From positions 459,158,780-459,222,779 of the forward strand of contig NC_053040.3 in NCBI RefSeq assembly GCF_002575655.3: a stretch of DNA of 64,000 nucleotides, read 5' to 3'. Origin of the DNA: Aegilops tauschii subsp. strangulata (Eukaryota > Streptophyta > Magnoliopsida > Poales > Poaceae). The notes beneath the pieces are model-generated. The model saw only the letters and a list, made by a program, of their open reading frames with translations. It had not been told where the DNA came from and made no database searches. Shown one piece after another: positions 23,672 to 34,807 of this stretch (position 1 is the stretch's first letter; each line of letters opens with the position of its first letter). The position numbers and the translations under genes were made by a program.

Positions 23672-24428
23672 TGTTGTGGTATTCTCATGGGGGGCTTGCG
23701 AGTCGACAGATGCCACAAGGGCTTAGTGTGAGGGTAAGACTGCTGCTGATAGGACCGGGAGCGGGTATGCGAGTAGCACGCGCTAGTTTACCTAGGTTCG
23801 GGGCTCTCCGGAGAGATAATACCCCTACTCCTGCATGTCTGAGTATATCTGATATATCTGGTACAGAGTGCTCCTGTAGCTGTATCTTTGGTCAGTGCAA
23901 TAAGCATCTGACTTTGTATATGCGTATGGCCGGATGAACATGCGTGCTCTAGTGGTCGAATGGCTCTTGGCCGTGGGTGTGTGCGTGAGCATGTATGTGC
24001 CCATGGGACTCCATGTGCCCGTCGATGGATGGATGGATGGATAGCTATATATATAGTGTGGAGCTATCTTACTATCTAAGCTATGTGGTGGTATGGGAGC
24101 AAGGCATGGTGGGGGTGTCATGCTTGTCCCCTGGGTCACTTCATAAATAGTGCCAGGGGACAAGTGACACTATACATGATGGCATCGAGGTACAGCCGTC
24201 TCGTCCGCGGTATGGCCGCCACGTCGGTGTCTTGTCGGTGTCGGGTCAGGCTGGTGTCGGCAGCCGGCTGGTTGGAGCAGTTGGCAGCCGGCAGCCGGCC
24301 GGGCAGAGCAGTCGGACGGGGAGCCGGTAGGAGCAGCCGGGCAGTCGGACTGAGGGGCTTTGCTAGCCCCGATGTCTTAAACTATTGTCTCGCCGTCTTC
24401 GGGGTATCCGTGGCCAATTACTCCGACA
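23672..24428 (-). repeat. Left LTR of the GC-rich element
   Basis: 757 bp; contains a GGAT microsatellite next to TATATATAG (about 24020-24057), a plausible TATA region read on the minus strand. The last part is rich in GCAGCCGG and AGTCGG repeats. Confidence 0.9.
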
Positions 24429-25305
24429 GTAGCCCCCAAGCCTCCGGGCAACTTGGCAAAGTTGGGCGGAGGTTTTTTTGGCGGGTGTTTCATGGAAATG
24501 ATCATGCAAACGACAAAGTTAGCCAACGCAGATATATCAAATGATTGCTTTTAGCACTGCATGTTTTATGCGGAGGGTGCCGACTCGATTTCGTCCGGGC
24601 CCCCTTCAATCTCTTTCATGTTCCCTCCACTCTTTGGCTTGCTCTCGCTTGCCGGACAGCCGCTCTGCTGTCTGTGGCTGAGAGTGGGCCGCGGAGTGGA
24701 GTGTACAATACTCAGATTCTAGGAGCGAATTTAATCGAGCAGATACTCATAAAGAAAACGGCCGGGTCGCCCGAACCGTTTTTCTTCCCGGACGTTTTTC
24801 GCGTGGGTGGCCTCCAGCGTTCACTCTTGCTAGCCGGACAGACGCTCTGCGGTCTGTGACTAAGAGTGGGCCTTTGGTACCGCGCACGCTACTAAGCCGT
24901 CTGCGGGAACTATCGTCTCAGGCCAAGCGGTCAGCCCCCAGGCCAACTCTGGCTGGCGCCGGGGCGAACAGTGCTGCAACTGTATTAAAATGCGGAGATA
25001 GCCCCCGAGCATCGCTCGGGGTTATTCGTGCTCTCGCGGTGAAAAAATATGCGGGTGAGGAGCTCACATCGATTTTCGTGTAGCCGAGGCGGAGGTCGTC
25101 GAAGACAGCTGGCGCGGCTCGGCGCTCGCGGAGCGCGTCGGTGCACCCGCTGGGTGTAGCCCTCGAGCCTCTAGGCGCTTGAGGAGGGGTCCCGGCCGGT
25201 CAGGCTCGACCGGCCAGGCGGCGAGGCGTCTTGCAGCGCCCTTTTTCTTCTTCTGCCGGCTCCTGGCAGCCGGACGAAACTTTTCTCTTGTTTGCAATCT
25301 TCCGT

Positions 25306-25511
25306 GGGGGCGCGCCAGCGCACCCACTGGGTGTAGCCCCCGAGATTCGGGCCGACTGCTGAGCAGTCGGGCCGGATCTTCCGGCAACTACTTTGTCTTC
25401 TTCCTCGCGGGGGCGCGTCAGCGCACCCGCTGGGTGTAGCCCCCGAGATTCGGGCCGACTGCTAAGCAGTCGGGCCCGATCTCCCGGCGACTACTTTGTC
25501 TTCTTCTTTTT
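25306..25511. repeat. Tandem 103-bp repeat inside the GC-rich element
   Basis: Two adjacent copies start GGGGGCGCG at 25306 and 25409. Each contains CTGGGTGTAGCCCCCGAGAT and the inverted GACTGCT(G/A)AGCAGTC. A partial third copy is near 25133-25175. Confidence 0.85.
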
Positions 25512-27080
25512 CTTCTTCAGCTGGCTGGGCAGGCGGACTCCGACACAGCAGTCGGGCCCTTTGTAGCCGGCCAGGTAGCCAGCGGTCGGACGCATATTTC
25601 TTTTCTTTTTTCTCGGCTGTAGGCACCCGGCCAGCCGGATCTGGGCAGGCGGACGCAGACACACCTTTTTTTTAGCCGGCCCGAAGACTTATCTTCAGCC
25701 GGCTAGTGGGCAGTTGGCCTTTTCTTCTACTTTTTCCTTCTTTCTCTTTTTACATCCCGGCCACTTGTGCAGCCGGCTGCGGGGAGCGATGGCGGGATGC
25801 AGCCGGCACGGGAGCCGGCGAGCGCACGGGGTAGGGGCCAGCCAGGGCCTGTAGGCGCACAGGCAAACGTGAGCGCGGCCGGCGGAGGCTGGAGCCAGCA
25901 GGCGGGAGGGTCGACAAGGCGGCGAGCAGGAGGAGCCGGCTCACGGGTCGGCGAGCCGGCCAGCGCAGAACCGGCGCTGGAGAGGCCGGGATGCGGAGAC
26001 GGCCGAGGCCGAACCGGGGCGACTCGGCAGGGGCGGAGGCGACGCGGCGGCTGGCGCGGGAGTCGCGAGCCGGGCCCGGCAGGCGGAGCAGAGCAGTCGG
26101 CCATGGTCGGAGGCGGCCGTGCGAGCGGAGCCGACAGGCGGCCGTCGTGCGGAGGAGCCGGCGCGGGCGGAGCCGGCGGGCCGGGTGGCGGGGAAGAGCG
26201 GCGGCTGGGTGGTGCGACGCAGGCGCGAAGCAAGCCGGCGGTGGCCTCGGGCGTGGAGGAGCAGAGCCGCTGGAGGTCGGCGGGTGGGCGGGAGCCGGCC
26301 AACGGGCGAGTGGAGCGGCAAGCCGGCCAGCGAGCGCGCGGGAGCCGACCAAAGCGGCGACATGGCGCGGCTCGGAGGTGGAGGCAGGGGCAGAGCTCGG
26401 GCGCGCGGAGGGAGACTAGGGGCGGCTCGGCGCGGGGACGGCGAGGCTGCAGGAGAGTTGGCGTGGGTACGAGGCCGGAGAAGGCCGGGCACGGTGGAGC
26501 AGCCGCGCGGGCCGACTCCGGGAGCGGGCGTGGCGCAACGCGGTGCTCGGTTGCGGGACTGATGCGGAGAGGCCATGGATTTTTGGGAGTGTACGGGCAT
26601 TGTATGGCAAGTGTCCGACTTGCATCCGACTTAATCATGGGTGGTGTACATGCGACGTATATCATGTATCTGGGATGCGTATGACTAGTGCATGACCATA
26701 GTCTGATTTGTATCTGGCTAGCTTGCATAGATGGTATGTGGAGGAGCGCGTTCCGGCAGTAGCAAGGCGCATCATGGAGGGGAGCAGACGCGAGGCGCAT
26801 GGATGGATGCGGCCGCCGAAGTGAGGCCCAGCGCACGGCGCGCGCGCGGACGGACAGCCGGCGTCGCAACGGTGGTGATGACGAAGGCGGCGAGGCCGAC
26901 GACGAGGACGCGCCGTCCCGCGCGGCCGCTCCGGGGGCGGGTCGAAGTCGAGCCCCCGAGCGCTACCGGAGAGACGGCGCGACGCCGCGGCGGTGATGGC
27001 GAAGATGGTCCCGCCCGGACTACGAAACCAGCAGCAGCGTGGTAGCATAGTAGCAGTACCGCCCCACAGTGGGCGCCAAC

Positions 27081-27834
27081 TGTCGTGGTATTCTCACGGG
27101 GGGCTTACGAGTCGACAGATGCCACAAGGGCTTAGTGTGAGGGTAAGACTGCTGCTGATAGGACCGGGAGCGGGTATGCGAGTAGCACGCGCTAGTTTAC
27201 CCAGGTTCGGGGCTCTCCGGAGAGATAATACCCCTACTCCTGCATGTCTGAGTATATCTAATATATCTGGTATAGAGTGCTTCTGAAGCTATATCTTTGG
27301 TCAGTGCCATAAGCATCTGACTTTGTATATGCGTATGGCCGGATGAACATGCGTGCTCTAGTGGCCGAATGGCTCTTGGCCGTGGGTGTGTGCGTGAGCA
27401 TGTATGTGCCCATGGGACTCCATGTGCCCGTCGATGGATGGATGGATAGATAGCTATATATAGTGTGGAGCTAGCTTACTATCTAAGCTATGTGGTGGTA
27501 TGGGAGCAAGGCATGGTGGGGGTGTCATGCTTGTCCCTGGGTCACTTCATAAATAGTGCCAGGGGACAAGTGACACTATACATGATGGCATCGAGGTACA
27601 GCCGTCTCGTCCGCGGTATGGCCGCCACGTCGGTGTCTTGTCGGTGTCGGGTCAGGCTGCAGCCGGCAGCCGGCTGGTTGGCGCAGTCGGCAGCCGGCAG
27701 TCGGCCGGGCAGAGCAGTCGGACGGGGAGCCGGCAGGAGCAGCCGGGCAGTCGGACTGAGGGGCTTTGCTAGCCCCGATGTCTTAAATTATTATCTCGCC
27801 GTCTTTGGGGTATCCGTGGCCAATTACACCGACA
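27081..27834 (-). repeat. Right LTR of the GC-rich element
   Basis: 754 bp, same ends as the left LTR. As the element is on the minus strand, this is its 5' LTR. Confidence 0.9.
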
Positions 27835-29409
27835 CACGTGGGGCAAGGATCGTGCGGGAATGGATCTGGCTCTTTCTTATTGATCACTAGCATGACCACA
27901 AGATATTAAGGATCTTTGTTGTCAAATTTTGGCCCAAAATACGATGGGGACTAGTAAACCCGGATGGAGGTTGTCATTTTCTCCTTTTACAGATGATAAT
28001 GACTAACTTTTTCATCAAAGAGAACCTAAAATCTCAAAACATACCACATGGATCTTTCGACGTACCTAGGTCTTCTATCTTGCCGACGTTTTCGCTGCCG
28101 ACAAGTTCACTTCATGCTTCCTCCTATTTATTGACATCACGCATTGCTCATGATTTAAAGCATATTTCTTAAAACCTAGTTTTGAATTATAAACCAATTA
28201 AATCTTTGAGGCAAAGGTTGTATTTCATTATTTAACAAACCAATTTTATTTTTGTGCTTTTGTAATTATATCTTTAATTACTACGTTTCCTAGCAATGGG
28301 GCGTTGTGAGCCCACCGGATTGTTTTGTGCGGTTGTCCCTTCTTGGCAGTTGGCCATCGCTCATTTTTCCTACGCCGGTCTCATCTGCATATGTGTGTGT
28401 CTGTGTGTTCACTTTGACTCTTAGGCTGCATGTTGCCGTTTCTCTTGCCATGTCCCACATGTCCGTGTGCGTCCTTTATTCGTTTCTTGCGTACCAAATG
28501 TTCCTAGGTTTACAAGTCTAAAGGGATGAGGGGATAAGTGTTGGACACGTTGGTTGCGTGTAACACTTGGCGCTTTGCACAGTGTGTGTGTCTATGTGCA
28601 GTGTTACATACCATCACTCATCCTTGAGTTGCAACGTTGGACTACCCAGCCACCTGCAACCCTCATTAAGCAGGGGACCTTCCGCAAACCATGTCCGCCA
28701 GAAATATATGATGGGTAGTGAGATATGATCTACGAGGTTGCGAGAGTAAAAAACCATTTACGTGTCTGGGAAATATATCCGGCGGTATTAATATTAATTC
28801 ATGGACTTGACGTACTAGGGGTACCAATGCATGTTTGAACTCAAGATTAAATTACTTATCATTAGTTAATTAACTAATCATAGTTTTCTTAACATTTGAT
28901 GAATCAACTTGCCGTTTCTGTGTTACACTCGTCTCTGCAAGCGGTCACATCTAATCCCTTCTCATCAGTAGGCTACAAGAATTTTTATCGATGTTTTTTG
29001 TACGCACTCGTAGTTTTGTAAATAAACAGAAGCTAAGACTTCGTGTTACGCTTAAAATTTAGGGTGTAAAAAATTATATGTATTTTTGGTTCCTGGGTAC
29101 TCATGGCAACACGTTTAGAGAGCTTCATAGGAATAGGATCGATAGAAAAGCCTGTCAGCATCACCATGCAATCACATTGACCTAAGTCCGTATGAAGTAT
29201 CAAAATATGTCGTAATCATGGTTACTTGATTTTTCTTGTACTAACATCCAAAGTTCCGGCACAACATGTCTATTATTCTCATATGCTAAGGAAAGCGTAC
29301 GCCATATGCACACATATTTATTTTATACCATCCGCCTACCAGATGTACTTCACCGCTACGTTGGAGACCATCTCAATCCCCCATATACAAATACATACAT
29401 CCATTCAAC
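27835..29409. other. Upstream region of protease copy 3
   Basis: Spacer and promoter region aligned to the other units, without a gene. It shares with the copy-5 unit a derived 22-bp deletion (TTTGATGAATCAACTTGCCG, 28893-28912), which copies 2 and 4 do not have. Confidence 0.6.
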
Positions 29410-29417
29410 TATATAAG
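29410..29417 (+). promoter_or_regulatory. TATA box, protease copy 3
   Basis: TATATAAG, 86 bp before the ATG at 29496. Confidence 0.75.
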
Positions 29418-29495
29418 ACGCCCAGTACCATTCACAAAACCAAACCAGAGCACACACTGCACACTAGTAGTAGCAAGCAATTCATCAAACATAAC

Positions 29496-30611
29496 ATGGC
29501 CATCCCAAAAGCTTTGATCCTTGGCATCCTCGAATGTGTCTGCTTCTGCAGTTCGGTCCTAGCAGCTCGTGAGCTCAGCGATGACTTGTCGATGGTGGCA
29601 AGGCACGAGAGCTGGATGGTGCAGTACGGCCGTGTGTACAAGGACGATGCTGAGAAGGCGCAACGATTCGGGGTGTTCAAGGCCAATGTCGGGTTCATCG
29701 AGTCGTTTAATGCCAAGAACCTCAAGTTCTATTTGGGCGTCAATCAGTTCGCCGACCTAACGAACGAGGAGTTCAAGGCGACGAAGGCTAACAAGGGGTA
29801 CAAACCGAGCATGGATAGGATGCCTACCGGATTCAGGTATGAGAATGTAAGTTTCGATGCACTTCCGGCAACCGTAGACTGGAGAACGAAAGGAGCAGTC
29901 ACCCCCATCAAGGATCAGGGCCAATGTGGTAAGTATTTTTAGGATAATAATATATTGCATATATGTTTGAATTTTTAATGAGAATGTCCTCTTATAGTAT
30001 CTGCACAAACGTAAACATTTGTAGGTTGTTGTTGGGCTTTTTCTGCTGTCGCTGCTACAGAGGGCGTCGTTAAGCTCAAAACTGGCAAGCTTATCTCCTT
30101 GTCTGAGCAAGAACTAGTGGATTGTGATGTCCATGGTGAAGACCAAGGTTGCAAAGATGGGCTTATGGATGATGCCTTCAAGTTCATAATCAAGAATGGC
30201 GGTCTCACAACCGAGTCCAACTACCCATATACCGCGGCAGATGACAAGTGCAAGAGTGGAACCAACGGTGCCGCAACCATCAAAAGCTATGAGAATGTTC
30301 CAGCCAACAACGAGGGAGCTCTCATGCAAGCCGTCGCAAGCCAACCCGTCTCGGTGGCTGTAGATGGAGGAGATATGACCTTCCAATTTTACAAAGGTGG
30401 AGTGATGACAGGCTCATGTGGCACAGACCTGGACCATGGTATTGCGGCTATTGGTTATGGCAAGACCAGCGATGGCACAAAATATTGGTTGCTGAAGAAT
30501 TCATGGGGAACAACATGGGGCGAGAATGGATATTTAAGAATGGAGAAGGACATTCCCGACAAGAAAGGCATGTGTGGCCTTGCGATGGAGCCTTCTTACC
30601 CCACTGCATAG
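29496..30611 (+). CDS. SAG39-like: SAG39-like papain-type cysteine protease, copy 3 (open, altered)
   Basis: join(29496..29928,30025..30611), 339 residues; intron 29929-30024 with GTAAGT donor and TTTGTAG acceptor. C1A endopeptidase of the SAG39/SAG12 type, made as a secreted or vacuolar zymogen. Signal peptide about 1-24; prodomain with E53-R57-F61-N64-I68-N72 (ERFNIN) and GVNQFAD; mature enzyme from about 124 (PATVDWR) with Gln141, Cys147, His282 and Asn303. It differs from copy 4 at five residues: G13E in the signal-peptide core, E107D, E188K, G189D and D235N. G189 is a Gly of the CxGG motif lining the substrate groove (papain Gly65 equivalent), so activity or specificity may be changed. 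Frame and splice sites are intact. I chose the ATG that follows the TATA box; the frame is open further upstream but lies in promoter sequence. Confidence 0.93.
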
Positions 30612-32039
30612 AATGAGCGTCATATGCAACATATCCTGTGTCTACTTTAAATACGTATAGTTTGTATGTGTATCTAAAGTATAGTTTGTACTTTATATTT
30701 CGTGAATACAATGTAAATTATGCCACATATGTTAAGATTGATGAAGAAGTTGTGTTAGCTATATCATTTGGAGATTTGGCACCAGTTGTGTTTTGTAAGT
30801 GAATTGTGTTGTCTCTTGTTCCCTCATATTTGTAGAATTAGCTCTTTGAGTAGTATTTATTTTCACGATAATCTTAGAACCATAAAAAATGTGAAGATGG
30901 TGGAGTTGATTTGCAAATAAATATTGCAGCCTGAGAATGGAACCTCGAGGAAATGAAATAGGATGGACTTTTCCCTCCCCCAATTCCCGTCTTCATGGTC
31001 CCTCGACGCTCGACAACAACCTCCTCTCCCCAACTACAACACCAACCATAATTTTACTCTGGATAATCCTCAATTAGAAAGTGGACCTTAATTATGATTA
31101 GTAATTAAAATATTATGATTAGCATCGTGGGGGTCCATACCTCAATATGGCAGAGCACATAAATGGAGAAACAATAAGCTAGCTTTCTACTAGTAATGAA
31201 CATGCAGGCTAACAACTCCTTCCCATATGGAAGAGATGGTGCACATATATGGATGTGACTATTGTTTCATTTTGCACTTCCTAATCTATAGAACAACTTC
31301 ACCACATAATAAGGAAAAAATGATTTGGTCCCAAGGTAATCATCTACAGAAAGCAACTTCAATCAAAGGGCTCACCTCACCTGCGAAACGGCCGGAACGG
31401 GTTCGATTAATTAACCACGACAGTATAGTGCTGAAGGAGAAGACGACATGTAGAGAGAGATGAGATGGTCAGTGAGCTTTAATTTTCCAGTTAGTTTCAT
31501 TGTAGGTTTATTTTCTTTACTTTTGTCAGTACTTTGATGATTGTTATGAATCTTTTTCATTAGTCTTTCTGTAGTTTCATTGTAGTTTTTTATATTCATT
31601 GTGTGTGTAGTCGTCTCTCGGTCATTGAATGTCCTTCCTCATCCCCAAGTCTTCACCATATAAGATTTTTAGTGCTTTTGTGCCTTGCCATTGTTCCTTT
31701 TCAGATTCTCAAGCAAAAAATATTTTATCGACATTCATTAGTTCTTTAGTTATTCCATTTTCATTAGTTCTCTTTATTACTTCTATGGTCTTTTTCTTTT
31801 TTTATGAACCACTTCTTTGATCTTAGTCTTTACTTTGTTATTGGGCTACTTATTTTTCTGAAGTCAATTCTTCTTTGAGCATTGTGCCTTTCTTAAGTCC
31901 TCGGTCACACCTTCATTCTCTCCGCCTGACTTTCTCTTTTTCAGTCTGTTAGTCATATTTCTCATTCTCATTCTCATTTATAGCTTGTAAAACCACGACA
32001 GTTCATTAGTTTTCCTGGCAGTACGGTCGTTCAGTCTTA
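30612..32039. other. 3' flank of protease copy 3
   Basis: AT-rich; the 3' UTR probably ends near 30700-30760 (GAATACAATGTAAATTATG). The rest is spacer, with T-rich pyrimidine runs from 31480 on. No gene seen; frames up to 78 codons are not supported. Confidence 0.55.
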
Positions 32040-32044
32040 AGTGT
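32040..32044. repeat. Target-site duplication, left, of LTR complex A
   Basis: AGTGT; repeated right after LTR1 (34714-34718) and right after LTR2 (41402-41406). The unoccupied site in the copy-4 unit has one AGTGT (47156-47160). Confidence 0.95.
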
Positions 32045-34713
32045 TGAAAGATCGTGGATGTCGCCTAGAGGGGGGGGGGTGAATAGGCGCTTTAAAATAA
32101 TTACGGTTGAGGCTTGAACAAATGCGGAATAAACCTAGCGGTTAATTTGTCAATCACAAAACCTACAACAACTAGGCTCACCTATGTGCACCAACAACTT
32201 ATGCTAAGCAAGAAAAACTACTTAGGTGATAGCAAGATATATGACAAGAAACAATATGGCTATCACAAAGTAAAGTGCATAAGTAAAGGGCTCGGGTAAG
32301 AGATAACCGAGGCACGCGGAGACGATGATGTATCCCGAAGTTCACACCCTTGCGGATGCTAATCTCCGTTTGGAGCGATGTGGAGGCACAATGCTCCCCA
32401 AGAAGCCACTAGGGCCACCGTAATCTCCTCACGCCCTCGCACAATGCAAGATGCCGTGATTCCACTAAGGGACCCTTGAGGGAGGTCACCGAACCCGTAC
32501 AAATGGCAACCCTTGGGGGCGGTCACCGAACCCGTCAAATTGCTCGGGGCGATCTCCACAACCTAATTGGAGACCCCGATGCTTGCCCGGAGCTTTACAC
32601 CACAATGATTGAGCTCCGAACACCACCAACCGTCTAGGGCGCCCAAGCACCAAGAGGAACAAGCTCAAGGGTACCAAGCACCCAAGAGTAATAAGTTTCT
32701 CAACTTGTAACTTCCACGTATCACCGTGGAGAACTCAAACCGATGCACCAAATGCAATGGCAAGGGCACACGGAGTGCCCAAGTCCTTCTCTCTCTCAAA
32801 TCCCACCGAAGCAACTAATGCTAGGGAGGAAAATGACAGGAAGAACAAGAAGGAGAACACCAAGAACTCCAAGATCTAGATCCAAGGGGTTCCCCTCACA
32901 TAGAGGAGAAAGTGATTGGTGGAAATGTGGATCTAGATCTCCTCTCTCTTTTCCCTCAAAAACTAGCAAGAATCCATGGAGGGATTGAGAGTTAGCAAGC
33001 TCGAAGAAGGTCAACAATGGGGGAAGAACACCAGCTAAAAGAATAAGGTTCATTGGGGAAGAAGACCCCCTTTTATAGGTGGGGAAAAATCCAACCGTTA
33101 TGGTCATAGCCCGCACCGAGCGGTACTACCGCTCCAAGGAGCGGTACTACCGCTAGGGCGGTAGTAGGCCTTTGAAACACAACAGCGAGGAGGCAAAAAA
33201 GCCAGAAGAACCGTCGGAGCAGTAGTACCGCTTGACCTCACGGTACTACCGCTAGGGGTAGCGGTACTACTGCTAAGGGTAGCGGTACTACTGCTTGCGA
33301 GCGGTACTAAAAAATTACATCCGTGCCTACCACCGCTGGACTTGTGACGAGTTTTTGGTCCCGAGCGGAAGTAGCCACGGAAGTAGCCGCGGTAGTACTG
33401 CTCCAAGCGGTAGTACCGCTCCCAAGAGTGGTAGTAAAAAATTACATCCGCTCCTGTCCGCAGTAGTACCGCTGCAGCCTTTTCAGAACACCAAAACTGA
33501 CACAACTTCTGCAAACGGACTCCGAATTCGACGAAACCAAATTTGTTGGAAAGCTAGCGACAAGGGCTAACACAATCTTGATAGAAATACCAATAAGAAG
33601 CAAATGAGAAAAGGCCCAAAAGAAAATGGTGAGAACCCTTCCTCGGATAAGACCGATAAAACCTCCAACATCGAAAACATCATAGAAGACGCATGCAAAC
33701 TCCGTTTTCGATGAACTCAAGGTTGTCATCAAGATGACCATAAGCTCTAAGACTCACAAAGAGAACCAAAGAAGAACCAAGAAACATGATGCAAGGATGC
33801 AATGGTTTGAGCTCTCGACGAACGATACGATCAAGCTACTCACTTGAGAGCCCCCCTTGATAGTACGGCTATCGATCCTATAACCCGGTCTCCCAACTAC
33901 CACCATGAGACCGGTAAAATAGAAAACCTATCAAGGGCAAACATTTGCCTTGCACATGGTCCACTTGAGCTAGATGATGACGATCTTGACTCCCTCAAGT
34001 TGGACCACCTTTCTTGATTGCGTTGGCTCGATGAAGACTAGATGATTACTCCCCCATAGTCCACTATGGGTGAGCCACTCTTCGGCTCATCTTCACAAGT
34101 CCATTGTCACCACAATGGACGGCAAGCTTCAAGCACTTGATCTCTTCGTGAGGCTCCACTTGAACTTGCACACGGCAATCTTGATGACGATCACCACTTG
34201 ATGTCATCCTCTCCATGGGTTGAGTGATATCTTCCTCTTGACGCAAGCCCATGAACACGTAGCTAATCCCACATAGAACTCTCACATAGACCATGGGTTA
34301 GTACACAAAGCACAATGGACAATGCTTACCATACCATGGGATCACTTGATCCCTCTCGGTACATCTTCTACGCTTTGTGAGTTGATCAACTTGATTCACT
34401 CTTGACTTAGTGTTGATCAACCTAGAATCTTTCCAACTCTCTTCATTTGGATGATGTCTTGAAGGTAAACATGAATGATCACACAATCTTCTTCTTCAAG
34501 ACATGCTTGCAATAAGCTCAACTCTCACATGACCAATCTTTGGATAATTCCTTAATAGCACCTTGGTCAACACAAACTCTCCTTGAAACCAACACATGTA
34601 CTCCAAGAAAAGCCTATGGACAAAACCTTCAAATATAACTCAAGGCAACCATTAGTCCATAGAGATTGTCGTCAATTACCAAAACCAAACATGGGGGCAC
34701 CACATGTTCTTTC
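32045..34713 (-). repeat. LTR1 of complex A
   Basis: 2669 bp; ends form a short inverted repeat TGAAAGA/TCTTTCA. Flanked on both sides by AGTGT, so on its own it looks like a solo LTR. Carries the palindrome cluster at 33119-33474. Confidence 0.92.
33119..33474. repeat. Cluster of near-palindromes AGCGGTACTACCGCT in the LTR
   Basis: About a dozen copies or half-copies of AGCGGTA(C/G)TACCGCT, each able to form a 7-bp hairpin stem, spaced by short linkers. The equivalents are at 39805-40159, 53906-54260 and 60592-60946. Copy number varies: LTR1-type copies have one more unit after CTTGACCTCACGG and one fewer before AAAAAATTACATCCG than LTR2-type copies. Confidence 0.9.
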
Positions 34714-34807
34714 AAGTGTCTTTTCTACTATCTTCATCTTCATCGTCAGTCTCTTAATTCTTTTGTACTCTTCTTCAGTTTTGCACTATATTTTATTATT
34801 TCCTTGC
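34714..34807. other. Host flank trapped between LTR1 and the interior
   Basis: 94 bp from AGTGTCTTTTCTAC to TTATTTCCTTGC, almost identical to the host sequence after LTR2 (41402-41494) and to the unoccupied site (47156-47249). At 34808 it switches to retrotransposon interior. Confidence 0.93.

Larger units (their letters stand above)
23672..27834 (-). mobile_element. Non-autonomous GC-rich LTR retrotransposon
   Basis: 4163 bp flanked by CACGT. LTRs are 23672-24428 and 27081-27834 (TG...CA). Orientation is minus: next to the right LTR the minus strand reads GTTGGCGCCCACTGTGGGGC, a primer-site-like sequence, and next to the left LTR it reads CGGAGGCTTGGGGGCTAC, a polypurine-rich stretch. The 2652-bp interior encodes no gag or pol; its long Gly/Arg or Pro/Ala frames are GC-composition artefacts. 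It contains a 103-bp tandem repeat. LTRs differ by about 25 substitutions (about 3.3 percent), older than the Copia insertion. Found only in the copy-3 unit. Confidence 0.9.

Noticed and set aside
25727..26869. 380-codon and 305-codon frames on both strands of the GC-rich element
   Set aside because: Pro/Ala/Arg or Gly/Arg/Ala composition on every frame is what GCCGGC-rich DNA gives; no gag, pol or other motif.
33119..33474. CRISPR-like array suggested by regularly repeated AGCGGTACTACCGCT
   Set aside because: Spacers are short, unequal and not unique; the repeat is within a plant LTR; the context is eukaryotic.
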